From Aphelenchoides besseyi (taxonomy: Eukaryota; Nematoda; Chromadorea; Rhabditida; Aphelenchoididae), in the NCBI GenBank assembly GCA_024699855.1, contig JAMPIQ010000003.1, forward strand, positions 4,836,001 through 4,900,000: a stretch of DNA of 64,000 nt, written 5' to 3'. The notes beneath the pieces are model-generated. The model was not told the origin of the DNA. It worked only from the letters and a program-made list of their open reading frames with translations, and ran no database searches. Of the stretch, positions 10,249 to 21,035 are shown piece by piece. Numbering within the stretch: the stretch's first letter is position 1; each line of letters opens with the position of its first letter. Both the position numbers and the translations under genes were made by a program.

Positions 10249-11633
10249 TTGGGTTGTTACTAAAGTTTTGTCTGATTGCGCAATGCATTTTCTAAAATTG
10301 GAACGAAAGAAATTGACCGGTCGATTGGAAATTAAACGAAGTGTCAAATTTGATTTATTGGATCTGCTGTTTCTCGACATCGCTACTCCTGTTTCCTTGA
10401 CTAATTTCGTCAAATGGGCCTCACTCGTGAACAAGTGCGACTTCTGCTTCTCAACAAATATCGTCTCCATCACTCGTCCGCCAAAGCCGCCGCCATCATC
10501 AACTTGGCACATGGAACGCGAACGACCACCGAGAGGACGGCATGTCGATGGTTCAAAAAGTTCGACGATGGACTCGAGGATTTGGCCGATCAACCACGAA
10601 CAGGACGTCCGCCAACGGTTCATCAACCGACGATTCTCAACGCTGTGTCCAATCGATCTGCGCAATCAACTCGCGAATTGGCCAATGGTTGTTGCCATGT
10701 AACCGTTTGGAGAACATTAAGACGAGCGGGCAAGCAATTCTTTATGTCTACAATCACTAATGGTTATTCTCGTTTAGGTCTCCGGCATCGACGAGGACGG
10801 TGGGTACCCCACGAGTTGACGGACCTGCAGAAGCAACGGCCAGTCCGGGCTGCCGAAAATCTCCTCCAGCAGCAACGTGCCAACCCGTTCGTCCACCGGC
10901 TCCTAACCTGCGACGAAACATGGGTCCAACTTGACAATCCATATCGCCGTGGGCAATGGTTGCGTCCCAATCAGCGACCGGGTGGTACACCCCGGCCGAA
11001 TCTTTTCCAAACAAAAGTTATGCTTTCTGTTTGTGGAATCGGTTAGGTGTTGTGCACTGGGAGTTGTTGGACCGCGGGCAGACGATCACTTCGGAACTGT
11101 ACTGTGCCCAAATGGATCGAGTCGCCGCCGCCCTTCGTCATCGCCACGACGTTCTACTGCTCCAGGACAACGCGCGACCGCACACCGCCCGAAGAACTCA
11201 ACAGCACCTGAGGACTTTGGGTTGGACGGCCATCGAGCACCCGCCGTACTCTCCAGACCTTTCGCCAACGGACTACCATCTCTTCCGTTCGCTAAAGACG
11301 TGGATACGAGGACGCCGATTCAACGACGTCGATCATCTCCGCCGGTCCCTCAACTCGTTCTTCGCCTCCCGTCATCGATCCTTCTACACGCGCGGAATCA
11401 CCCAATTGCCCGGACGGTGGCGCCGAACTATCAACTCAAATGGCGAGTATTTTTGATGATTTGTGTTAATTTTAATGAATGAATTCTAATCTACAACGAA
11501 AATCATACTTAGGACAGTAGGCAGCTGAACAACCGAACTTCGTTCACACACTTCCAACCGACCGGTCAATTTCTTTCATTCCTAATTTAGGTCACTCATG
11601 ACGCAATCAGACAAAACTTTAGTAACAACCCAA
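10249..11633 (+). mobile_element. mariner-3, classical DD34D mariner
   Basis: A 1385-bp element bounded by TA duplications (10247-10248 and 11634-11635). Ends begin TTGGGTTGTTACTAAAGTTT and match for 32 nt; after a diverged patch they match again over a block ending GAAATTGACCGGTCG, giving bipartite TIRs of about 75 nt. It encodes one transposase with a frameshift, so it is probably not autonomous. GC content is clearly higher than in the surroundings. Confidence 0.9.
10414..11456 (+). pseudogene. mariner-3 transposase, DD34D, frameshifted
   Basis: Starts MGLTREQVRLLLLNKY with mariner helix-turn-helix blocks (FKKFDDGLEDLADQPRTGRPP). A 48-nt insertion at about 10731-10778 separates RRAG from LRHRRGRWVPHEL, which is contiguous in the family. 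It has GC...TTTAG borders and no stop, so it is either a GC-AG intron or an in-frame insertion. Catalytic residues are D in TCDETW, D in LQDNARPHTA and D in PDLSPTDYHLF, with 34 residues between the last two. A one-base loss near 11032-11036, in a TGTGG context, shifts the frame and creates a stop at 11044-11046; the downstream frame is intact to 11456. Confidence 0.88.
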
Positions 11634-11635
11634 TA

Positions 11636-12520
11636 TTAACGGATGCCAAACTTCTTGGAATTTTCGTTGCTCCTTTCATTGCCTTCTGTCATTGGTGGAA
11701 TTTTTTGGATTGACATTTGTAATCTTTGATTATAAGTATACAAATCATAGGTTTTTCAACTCAAATCCGTTTATTTTCAATAATGCAACCCCGAACCCAA
11801 CTATAGTTATTGGCGAGATGGTAAGCCTTAAAAGACCATAACCGCATTGACAATATTGTTTCTCAGAAGTGCTTACTTTACAAAACAATTCGTAAGCTGA
11901 ACGAATTGGAAGTCAAAATGCCAAAAAAGACGCGAAAACTTCAGATAAAGAATCTCATGAGTACAAACACACGAGTTGTAAAACTAACTGAATCGGTTGT
12001 TGTTCACACAAAAAGCATCCGTATTTGGCACTACATTAATCCCTCTTCTGATCTTGTTGTTTTGTGATACTCACATCGATTGAGGTAACATTTGAACGTC
12101 GCCAACGTCAATCCCTATTTAGATTCATGGAATAGAAACGTTTAACATGATTTTGAGTTGGAGACCTGTGTTGTTTCCATAGGTTTAGTCTACTTGGTTC
12201 TTTCCTTTATTCTTTCAGAATTTGAACGCTCATTTTTGTGCATCGATTTTGTGTAAGACTACTAATAGTCATTTTACCGTGTGCATGACGCCAAATCGTT
12301 TCGACCTACAGTAGCAAGTTAACTTAGTTTTCCAAATAAATCATAACTTTGAATTTGCCACTTTGTATGGGGGTCTTTCTGCGGCGGTTGATTGATGGCT
12401 CCGCGAGCTTTTGCGCATCGGTCGGAGGTTGATGCGTGACAAGTATATTAATTACTCTGCCGACAAGCTTGCGGCGATAGCTGAGGTCTGGGATTTTAGG
12501 TCGAAAATTTGTGCCATACA
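11636..12520. other. no gene recognised
   Basis: AT-rich with only short overlapping ORFs. The last ~200 bases abut the broken 3' end of the BEL/Pao element and may be residual element sequence, but I cannot align them to it. Confidence 0.4.
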
Positions 12521-13560
12521 CTACTCGCGGCAGAGAATGTCGTTGAGTGCCGGACTTGTCTTGTTTGCCCGGGCACCGGCGTCGAAAACTATCCGAACTT
12601 TCGTCGTCGCCGATCCTTCTTTTACCACTGGCAGGTGCGGAATGTAGTGTAGTACGCGGCCATCGGTCGGCTGCTTTTCGCCGAACGGCACTTGTTCGAT
12701 GATTCCCTCTTGCATTTGAAAGCTCATCGTCTTCTGGTATTCGTCGAGAAGTTGTGGATTTGTGTGCAGTTTTCTTGCTACACTTTTGAGTCGATTAAGG
12801 GCGATTGCGAAGTTGTCGGGAATCGGTTCGTGATCGCGCTTGAAGAGTAGTGGGGCTTCGTACCGACTTTCGCTGTTGATTCGGATCGCTTTGCAAAATT
12901 TGCGGTGGACTTCCATCTCGGTTGGTTTGCTGGATTGAAGCCCGAGCGCTTCGAGTTCGTAGATCTGCTCAAGTAAAGTTGCTGGATCGCTCTGTGCGTT
13001 GTGCGTAAAGGAGAGAAGGACCGCTGCCGCTTGATTTGGCATGCCGGAGGTTGAGCAGAATTTCCCGCATATTATCGGTCCGACTTTCGAGTCGAGAGCA
13101 ACCAGGTCGTCAGTTAATCGAATTTTTTTCAGAAATTCCGAGACGCAAGTAATCCGTCAACCCGATCAAGATGTGAGGTTCTTCTTGGCTAATGTTGAGT
13201 TTCGGGTCCCAATTCTTGAGCTGATTGATTGATTCCGGAATGTTTTCTGCGATCTAGATCGACGGAATGATTTCTTTGACGACTTCGGCTTTTAGCTTGA
13301 TAGTCGTTTTATCTGCTAGAGAAAAATGACCATTTGAGTACTGTACAGTGGTTTGATTCGATTGTTGCCGCATCCCAACGTTGCCAACTGCGTGTTTGTT
13401 CGAATTTTCGGCAATCCGAGGAATGAGGCGAGTGACTCGGTGATCGTTGTTGTGCCCCTGAGTCAAATATCGCTGCGACCGTTTTGTTGGTTCGCAGGTC
13501 GGTGGACGCTGCATTTACGTGACGAGCCACTAGTAGGAGTTGATTTGTTTTCCGGTCCAA
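12521..13560 (-). pseudogene. BEL/Pao protease and RT-start remnant
   Basis: A protease block near 13460 keeps the active-site triad in AAIFDSGAQ, preceded by LLLVARHVNA. After roughly 300 bases of broken frames comes a 173-residue open stretch (12521-13042) with the linker and RT start typical of Pao pol: KFCKAIRINSESRYEAPLLF, LHTNPQLLDEYQKTM, LPHLPVV-like and VRIVFDAGARA. The frame ends just after LNDILC, before RT catalytic motif A, so no active polymerase can be made. Confidence 0.78.
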
Positions 13561-14849
13561 TTGTCTCCGGAGGCTCGAATGTAAATCCTTTTGTTTTCAA
13601 GGAGTTACTGACGGTTGTAAGTGCCGGTTGAGTTCGGATACCCAGTGGAATTGCATTGACGTTCGAGGCCGTTCGAGGCGCTGGAAAAATCGCAGTAGCA
13701 TGATCTGCTAATTTGCAATTGAAGCATGTGGCCTTCGAGCGGCAGTTTGATTTCTGATGCCCGCTTTTTAGGCACTTGTGGCAGAGTCGAAGTTGCGCGG
13801 CGCGGGTCTTTACGTTGTTGAGTTGTCGGGAACGTAGTGCATTTGTTCGTCCAATGCATCTCGTTGCAGAGCAGGCATGGAGTTTTTGGCTCTGCTTGAT
13901 TTGTTGTCGTGACCGCGGCGTTTGTTGAGCTGGCCGGCGTTGCGGCCTGTGGGGGTATGCCGTCGGCGTCGATTTGTCGTTACCTTTTTCCGTTTTGGGA
14001 TAAAGGATTGCGAAATATTCTTCGTCTTTGGCCGCTTCGCTCACTTCCTTGAGCAGTTGCTGCAGAGTTGGGTGGCGGTGTTTCTTCCAGATGCTTCTCA
14101 TTATCCACTGAGGCATTAACCTCGTGAAGTGATGAGCGTATGCTTCGGTCTCCGTCTTGACGCTTTCATTGCTGAGTTGACGAATTATACGAGTCGACGC
14201 GACCAGGACTTTTTTGACTTCTGCGACTGTTTGCGTTGGGGGCAGTTTCTCCCATTCGTTTAGTAGTTCGCGGACGATTTCATTCGTGTCGTCGTAAAAA
14301 TTGCTCAGGATGTCCATTGCTGTCCGAAAGCATGTGGATTGGGATGTCGAGATTCCTTCGATCATCTCCAAAGCGTTACCGCTCAGCTTCTCTTTGAGCT
14401 TGAACAGTTTCTGCGCTTCTGTGTAGCGATCGGTGTCGACGACTGCGCTGATTCCTTCTTTGAAGATTTTCCAACTGCTTCGTTTGTTGTTGAATGATGG
14501 TACTTCAATTTGCTCAGCTGCAGGAGCAATGATGATCCGTGGTGCCGGTTCTGTTGGCGCTGATGTCCGATTCGGAGTTAGTGCGGCCAATGATTCGATG
14601 ATTGAGCGCGTTGCTTCGATTGTTCGATCGGCAATTCGACTGGAAGATTCGTTTTGGGCTGCTCGTTGTTGACGATCCAAGTGGAATACTACGTGGGTGC
14701 TCGCGGCTGCTTCTCGTTTCTCCGCTATTCATTCGATTGTTAACTTCTCGATTTCATTCAGAACGCGACGTTTCGACGTGAGCTTTTTGTTGATCATCTC
14801 ACCGTAGCAACGAAGCTGACGTTCATCGCTCGCAGTTTTAAACATTGCT
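13463..14849 (-). pseudogene. BEL/Pao gag remnant
   Basis: The frame starts MFKTASDERQLRCYGEMIN at 14844 and runs to an in-frame TGA at 14731-14729, then continues openly (codon 40 onward) through the Pao gag block (PSFNNKRSSWKIFKEG, LSGNALEMIEGI). It ends with a CCHC knuckle, CHKCLKSGHQKSNC, and a second, degenerate one in which the last Cys is Phe (CFNCKLADHATAIF). An AG at 14850-14851 just before the ATG joins in frame to the upstream ORF at 14896-15281. Confidence 0.75.
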
Positions 14850-14895
14850 CTAGATTAAAAGGAATTCAAACAACGATCATCGTCAGGTCACTCAC

Positions 14896-15281
14896 GTCTT
14901 TTGATGTTTCAAATTCTTGAATTCCTGGAACTTTTTCGGTGCTTTTTCGTATTGCAACCAAGCAGAATGAACAGTTGAAATCGGAAAATTTTGGCCATGG
15001 CATGTCCAGTGCTGGAGCGAATTGTTGGGTGTTAACTCTCCGTCAGCAGTAGATTGATCAGCTTCATCTATAGAATCGTAATCGTCCGCAGCCTCATCAT
15101 CAGTTAGATGTTCTGTTTCTTGTATTTCAACCAGACCACCATCACTAACTTCTTCAAGCAATTGCGAAATCCGATTAATTAATTTTGATTCCGATCGAGA
15201 AAGTGCACGAATTTGAGAAGCGGGAGTTCCAAATCGATCAACCAGTGCGTCGATAACAACTTTGATATCAATACTAGACAT
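14896..15281 (-). CDS. unrecognised acidic ORF spliceable onto BEL/Pao gag
   Basis: Begins MSSIDIKVVIDALVDRFG at 15281 and encodes about 128 residues, with an acidic middle (HLTDDEAADDYDSIDEAD) and a basic end (EKAPKKFQEFKNLKH). A GTGAGT donor overlaps its stop codon. Joining it to the AG at 14850 removes a 46-nt intron and enters gag in frame (QKTAMFKTAS). It could be a leader exon of the element or a host exon next to the insertion. I do not recognise the domain. The upstream extension of the frame (to 15503) lacks support. Confidence 0.45.
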
Positions 15282-15520
15282 AGAGAACAAATAGAATAAA
15301 CAAAAGAAAGGTTTAAACTGCTTCTTTCCGTGTGTCAACAACATTACAACCACTGGTTCGCCTGCTTTTAGCGCCAAACAGCGCACTTTTGCAATCGAAA
15401 TTCGAAGATACGATAAAATTAATGAATAAAATCGAAATAAATAGGAAGTGTGATTGTACGTGTAAAAACAAAAAATTCTTTGAAGTTTAAAATCACCAAA
15501 CAAAATCTAGAATAGTTACC

Positions 15521-15586
15521 GCAGGCGGAGTCGGACCACCGCGCGCTCACGGCCGCCCGCTTTACTAACCACTCGCCCACCGCTGC
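15521..15586 (-). other. tRNA-like sequence (pseudogene or SINE head)
   Basis: On the minus strand GGGCGAGTGGTTAG resembles a tRNA A box and GGTCCGACTCC a B box (consensus GGTTCGANTCC), about 30 nt apart. Flanking GCAG-CGG and CCGCCTGC can pair like an acceptor stem. The anticodon arm does not fold cleanly, so this is more likely tRNA-derived than a working tRNA. Confidence 0.35.
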
Positions 15587-15693
15587 TGGCGCTCTCGAAT
15601 ACGAGACGCGCGCTTATATCGCCAAGAAAACGTTGATGCTTCATATCTTGCTTCTGAAGCATGATAACAAAAAACGGAGTTTAGATTCGGATT

Positions 15694-16189
15694 CCCCATA
15701 GTCGAGAACCTCTAAGACCGTAAAAAACGCACAAATTTTGGATTTGGTTTTTTGCCTATAACTTTTCGGTTTCTAAATTAGGAAAAAATGACTTACCATT
15801 TAGTGATCAGGACACTCAGACGCGTCGATTGATACCAAATTCACTCGAATCGGGCTCGGACAAGTCGCAACCTTTCCTTGTTCGAGAGCAATGACGCCGA
15901 AACACACGCGTTTGAACCGATAGATTTGTAGATTGTTGCGACTGAACGGGCGAGACCAGTCGGGGGCCAAAAAATGAGTTCGGACATCGACCAAAAACAA
16001 GCAGATAAGCGATTTTGCGAGTTCTCTCTCCAATCAAGGCGATTTCAAGACGGTAGCAATTTCACACAAAAGGCAAAAAAGAAAACTTGAAATTTTGGAT
16101 CGTTATTTTCCTACATTTCCCCTTGGAATCGAGAACGAGGTACCAAAAAAGCACGCAATTTGCATGGAACTTCAAAGGCCCATAAGTCC
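15694..16189. repeat. two diverged direct repeats of about 70 bp
   Basis: 15694-15766 and 16119-16189 align loosely: CCCC-AT, TCGAGAAC, runs of A before GC-CGCA-ATTT, then GCC-ATAA. They are separated by about 425 bp and lie upstream of the BEL/Pao relic. They could be decayed LTR sequence or a separate repeat; I cannot decide. Confidence 0.3.
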
Positions 16190-17939
16190 ACGCAGGGTAC
16201 CGCTTAGCAAAAACTGATAACACCATCGGATTCCTCTTAAAAGGCGCGTTTTTTGGCATACAGTATGCGTGAATATCGCGTGGTGGCTAACGAGCTTTCC
16301 TTTTTTATGGTAAACGGCAAAAAAGTTTGGGGTTTTTATCGTGGAAGCGCAAGGTCAGAAATTTCGCCCGCAAAAGTATCAACTGAACGCTAAAGCGGTG
16401 AATGAGCGAAAGGAGCGCGAGAGACGGCGCTTCGCTAATCGGTCGCCCTTTCACTTTCAGATGCGACAGTAAATTCCTCAACCGCAAATTTCTCTCATCT
16501 TCAATTCACATCAAGCAAATCGCCAAGATTCATTGGTCAATTCAAAACAACAACCATACGAAGATCAATTGGTCAACAAATTTTCTTGAATGTAACGAAC
16601 ACGTTCTAAATGACTTAATGAGAAAGTTCAATTAATGAAATTAACTGACTTAATTCTTCGGCCAATTCAACTCGTGTTCCAGTTAAGTAAGTCTTCTTGA
16701 TTTCCTGATCCTGTGACCAATCGTCCAAAAGATCTTTGACCTCTTTTTCCAATCGACGTTGTTCGCTGTTTGTGATCCGTTGACGAAGTGCATTGGTACT
16801 CAAATCGAGCATTTCTTCAGTCGATGGAACAAAACAACAGCTTGACAGTCAACTTCGCTTTCACCATCGAAACCTTGTTTGTAGTTCTGATAGAAGGAAA
16901 GACAATCATTGCTCGCCTGAAAATGAAAACTCTCTTGGCTACCTGTAAAAGACGTTCCAGATAAAATTCGCGGAATATTTCCGTCCATTCACGTTGACTT
17001 GTTGTGGCAGGTACAACGGACGGCCGAGCAATGGCCGTTCAAATAGGGGAATTTATGCTGCGATACCCCGGTAATTTGCTCGCGTTTAATTTAGTCCCAC
17101 GTTCGATTCCTGTTGCTCACGTTTTGTTTTTCGTTGGTCGTAAGTGTTGGGGCACTCATTGTTCAGTTCTCGATTCGTATCTATGTGAATTTGAGTGGCG
17201 TTCTCGACATCGTCATCAAGACCCGTTTGAAGCCGAAACCAGTTCAATTTCACTGACCGACGAAAACGCCAAGACCGTCTACGAGCTGACCAACTACTAC
17301 AAACGCATAAAAGAACCTGCTCGTTATTATCGTGGTTATGAGATCGTGATGATCGTATCAAAGCAATTTATCCTCCGACTTCTATCAACTGAACCGTTGG
17401 ATTTGAGAAGTTGAATTACTCGAAGACGAAAAAGATCCGAAAGAAGCAATCCAACGTCTGAGAAACGAAATGAATGTGCGAACTCAAATCTACGATTTGG
17501 ATGCCGAAGAGAAACGAACATAAAGGCAATTAGCGCAGTTCGATGTGAATCGGGACCACCGCTTAACTTCTTGATACTCCCAAAAAAAGCAAACGCTTAT
17601 AAACTGCCCGGTGATCTCATTAGCTTGTCATTTGTAAATCCCCTAACTAATCGGCAATGATGGTGATGGGGTGACGCTTTTGAAAGTTTGAGCAAAAACA
17701 AAGGGTTCCAACTTATAGATTTGAGTATGGAGAGTACGTATTTGACATTTGTTTCGCAAGATACGAACTTTTACTGAGTAAATTTTTTGACTTGAAATTA
17801 ACACTGAAATCGGTTTTTTTCTAATCAAACCATATCGAAAATTGAGCCGATTGCCTTAAAAGAACATAGCGTTGTGCGCATCAGTAGGGCTCATCGACAT
17901 GCAATATATGACAGCATATAAAATAATTACAATGAAGTT
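16190..17939. other. decayed coding fragments, no intact gene
   Basis: Protein-like patches occur without a continuous frame: minus strand 16615-16812 ([20 protein letters not shown]), and plus strand 17230-17520 (ENAKTVYELTNYYKRIKEPA, then in a shifted frame KDPKEAIQRLRNEMNVRT). The frame shifts and stops suggest a dead gene or element. No family is recognised. Confidence 0.4.
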
Positions 17940-18609
17940 ATTAACTTTGGTAGAAATTTTCTGTTCATTTTTGCTCCAAATGCGGGTTCACATATTTTGG
18001 TTGTTAAGATGTTTCTCTAATATGTATATTAGCATTATAGAAAGCGCAGTTGAAAAACGTTACAATGGTATATAAGACATAGTTTGAAGATGACTACTCA
18101 CAAAGATACGATCGATATAATGCGGGCCTTAAAATTTGGGCTTAAGTGGACTTCGGCAGGCAATTGTTGAACTTTTTGTCATTGATTGACAGATGTTAGC
18201 AATCCAGAAAACTCATCTAATGAGCGTTACAACGGTATATAATACGCAACTCGAAGATAGATATTCGAATCAATATACTGTGAGATTACGGATTTTTTCG
18301 GTTTCAGTCCGAATCGAGAGGTAGTTGTTGTAATTTTCTGTCGTGGTTTGACAGGTGCATATTAGCGTTCTAGAAAACTCAACTAATGAGCGTTACATCG
18401 GTATTTAATACATGTCTCCAAAACAGCTATTCGCAGAGATACGATCGATGTAATGTCAAGTTTCTGATTTCTTGATTTCAGTGCCTTTCACCAGTTAATT
18501 GTTGAATTTTTTGTTATTGTTTACAAGTAAGCATGCGACAAAGCCGCAAGTTTAACCCACACAAAACACAAGTAAAGAAAGCGAGCGGCAAAGCCGCGAG
18601 TCTTTCTAG
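17940..18609 (+). mobile_element. Helitron-like terminus behind ~166-bp tandem repeats
   Basis: The anchor CGTTAC plus GGTAT recurs at 18058, 18225 and 18391, spacings of 167 and 166 bp. Flanking blocks such as GAAAACTCA-CTAATGAG and GATACGATCGAT-TAATG recur too. After the last unit come a diverged hairpin (about 18536-18548) and a perfect one, GCGGC-AAA-GCCGC (18585-18597), then eight bases and CTAG followed by T at 18606-18610. A short GC hairpin followed by CTRR before a T is the Helitron 3' signature, and internal tandem repeats are common in non-autonomous Helitrons. No 5' TC end or Rep/helicase was found. Confidence 0.5.
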
Positions 18610-18680
18610 TAAACCAATAAATCGTTTGCAATTTCGTTTATTGTGAACCGATGGACAGCAATCTTCACGCGCGTCCATGA

Positions 18681-18939
18681 CTACGACTCATGGCTGACAA
18701 GCGCGTGCATCAACGAACTTTCTTCTTGCGGTTCGTGACGTTCGACGTGACTGCGAGGAGTTGGACGGCGAGGTGCCTGAGCCAATCGAAGCTCCTCGAA
18801 GTGTTGTTCTGCAACGGCAAGTGCAATACAGAAACAACAACTGAAAGTGAGGACTATCAGCACGGGAATCGAGTTGGAAGACTCACACGACGATAATGAC
18901 AATCGGAATGATGATCGCTGGAATGCCGTGGATTTGCAT
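18681..18939 (-). CDS. possible 70-aa single-pass membrane protein
   Basis: Two exons, 18887-18939 and 18681-18840, are joined by a 46-nt GTGAGT...TTTCAG intron (phase 2). The product begins MQIHGIPAIIIPIVIIV and continues through a Cys/Ala-rich hydrophobic stretch to about residue 27, then a basic, Pro-rich tail. Good splice signals support it, but its size and lack of homology leave doubt. Confidence 0.4.
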
Positions 18940-19366
18940 TTCGGGTTATGGTTGAAAGTCCAGAGAGCGTTTCGAACGTTTCATTTGATCATTTGAAACC
19001 TGAAAAGGAATATCGATTTCATCGAAAGAGACAAACCACAAAGTTCTCCAACCCACTGACCACGGATTCGCAGCAAAGGCAACAGCCAACGAAAGTCACG
19101 AGCAGCACTCTACTCGCCGTCAGTGGCTACATTTCCGTAGCAGAAGAACGACGACCGAACACCACCGCAAATTTTCGTCAAAATGTTTGTTTCTGATTCA
19201 CAACAAGAAATCGAAAACGACGGTCAAGTTTATTCGATACGTGAACAACAATCAAAGCGAGTACTTTCCATGTTTGTGTTTGACAATCCAAAAGTCGTCT
19301 TCAACTACGTTCTGAAATCATTGATATAAAGGATATTGAGCGATGACTACCTTGGCCGCCATTATA

Positions 19367-21035
19367 CAGGGTGGGGCAAAATGAACTCCCGTCGGTTTTT
19401 TTGCAATAACTCTTTTGTCGATGATTTTTTTCTGAACAAGTTATACATTTTCTTGGTCCCTATGGTTCCCATTTTCAAATGGAAACAAAATTGAAATTTT
19501 GAAAATTTGAAAAAATTTCACCTTAATCCCCTCTTTGGTCCAATTTTGTCGATCTTGACCATGTTCGGTTTTCTTTGTTTTTGTCTGCAATGACTTACAC
19601 GGTCGTTCAAAAAGCTGCATTTTTGCGAATTTTCATCGAAGAACATTATGATTATTGGAAGTTTCAAAGTCGAGTTCGTCGCGAAGTTCAAAATGGTCAA
19701 GCTCGAGTTCCCGATATGAAAACAATCAAATCATGGGATGAAATGCTTCGGACTACGGGAAATCTTCATGGACAAAGAGGAAAGAACAAACCAAAGTGCG
19801 TTAACAAACTCACTTTTCAAATTTTGATTTGTTCTTCTTTTTAAGACAAGTTCGTTCTGAAGAAGCAATTGCTGATGTTCGTGATGCTTTCACTGCCAAT
19901 CCGCATCTTTCCACCCGCCGCAATCCTTTTGTTTCAAGCACCAATAATGACGAAGAAATGGACGTTTCAACCTCCTCAATGTCCAGAAGAACATTGGGAC
20001 GAATTCTGAAAGACGATTTGAAGTTTCGACCTTATCATCTTCAAATGGCGCACGCACTCAACGAACCCGATTATGATGCACGAATCGATTTTGCTCGAGG
20101 TGAATTGGAGCGACAAACGGCAGATCCCGCTCGTCTGTCAAACCTCGTGTTTACAGACGAGGCCCACTTTCATCTCGATGGGGGAGTGAATCGGCAAGAT
20201 TGGATTATGTGGGCGGATGAAAACCCGCATTGGTTCGATGTTCGTCGACTTCATCCTCTCAAGTTGTCTGTGTGGATGGGCGTTGGCGTTGAAGGAGTCG
20301 TTGGGCCCTTTTTTGGGAACCGGAAGGTACCGAAAGAGGAATCAATGCCCAATGGATGCAACGAACGCTCGAAAATTTAGTGGTTCCAGAGTTGCAAACT
20401 TGGCCAAATTTCGATGACCTTGTTTTTCAACAAGACGGTGCTCCACCGCATATTGGAAATAACGTTCTTGCAGTGCTTGATCGTTTTTTTCCAAATCGAT
20501 GGATAGCCCGTGGAACCCGACAACACCCGGCTCCTGTTGCGTGGCCTCCTCGGAGTCCCGACCTCACTTGGATGGATTATTCCATTTGGGGGTTCATGAA
20601 GAGCCGGATATTCCATCGGGATCAGCCGCTAGTCACTCTTGAGAACTAAGAACAGCAATCGTGGAAGTTGCCAACGATCTTCGACAAAATCGCGCAATGA
20701 GAGAACGAATTGCGGCCAGTTTTCCTCGTCGTCTTCATCAATGCTTGGAACGTGAAGGCGGCCAAGTGGAAATCCGTTAATCATTTGTTTGTTGTTAATT
20801 TGTTAATCAAACGCTTCAAATTTAAACATTCAAAGCTGTTTTAAACAGATCGACAACATTGGACCAAAGAGGGGATTAAGGTGAAATTTTTTCAAATTTT
20901 CAAAATTTCAATTTTGTTTCCATTTGAAAATGGGAACCATAGGGACCAAGAAAATGTATAACTTGTTCAGAAAAAAATCATCGATAAAAAAGTTATTCGC
21001 AAAAAACCGACGGGAGTTCATTTTGCCCCACCCTG
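19367..21035 (+). mobile_element. mariner-2, long-TIR relative of mariner-1
   Basis: A 1669-bp element with TA duplications (19365-19366 and 21036-21037). Tips begin CAGGGTGGGGCAAAATGAAC, close to mariner-1. The TIRs run for about 189 nt (19367-19556 and 20847-21035) with only a few differences, three times the mariner-1 length. The transposase has two single-base losses. Confidence 0.92.
19590..20780 (+). pseudogene. mariner-2 transposase, two frameshifts
   Basis: Same architecture as mariner-1: exon 1 19590-19795 (206 nt, identical length), intron 19796-19845 (GTGCGT...TTTAAG), then exon 2. Catalytic blocks FTDEAHFHLDGG, FQQDGAPPH and PDLTWMDYSIWG are kept, again with 46 residues between the second and third Asp. 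Compared with mariner-1, one base is missing from a T run at 20309-20314 and one near 20644-20648, producing premature stops; the C-terminus is otherwise intact to 20780. Confidence 0.9.

Larger units (their letters stand above)
12521..14849 (-). mobile_element. truncated BEL/Pao LTR retroelement
   Basis: Gag, aspartic protease and the start of reverse transcriptase appear in the expected order on the minus strand, but frames are broken and the element ends inside RT near 12521. RNase H and integrase are missing and I could not identify LTRs. This is a relic. Confidence 0.8.

Noticed and set aside
9962..10702. 246-residue plus-strand ORF
   Set aside because: Its second half overlaps the mariner-3 transposase in another frame, and the first half crosses the element's TIR; it is a shadow.
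13922..14672. Plus-strand ORFs opposite the BEL/Pao gag
   Set aside because: Antisense shadows of the gag frame with no independent features.
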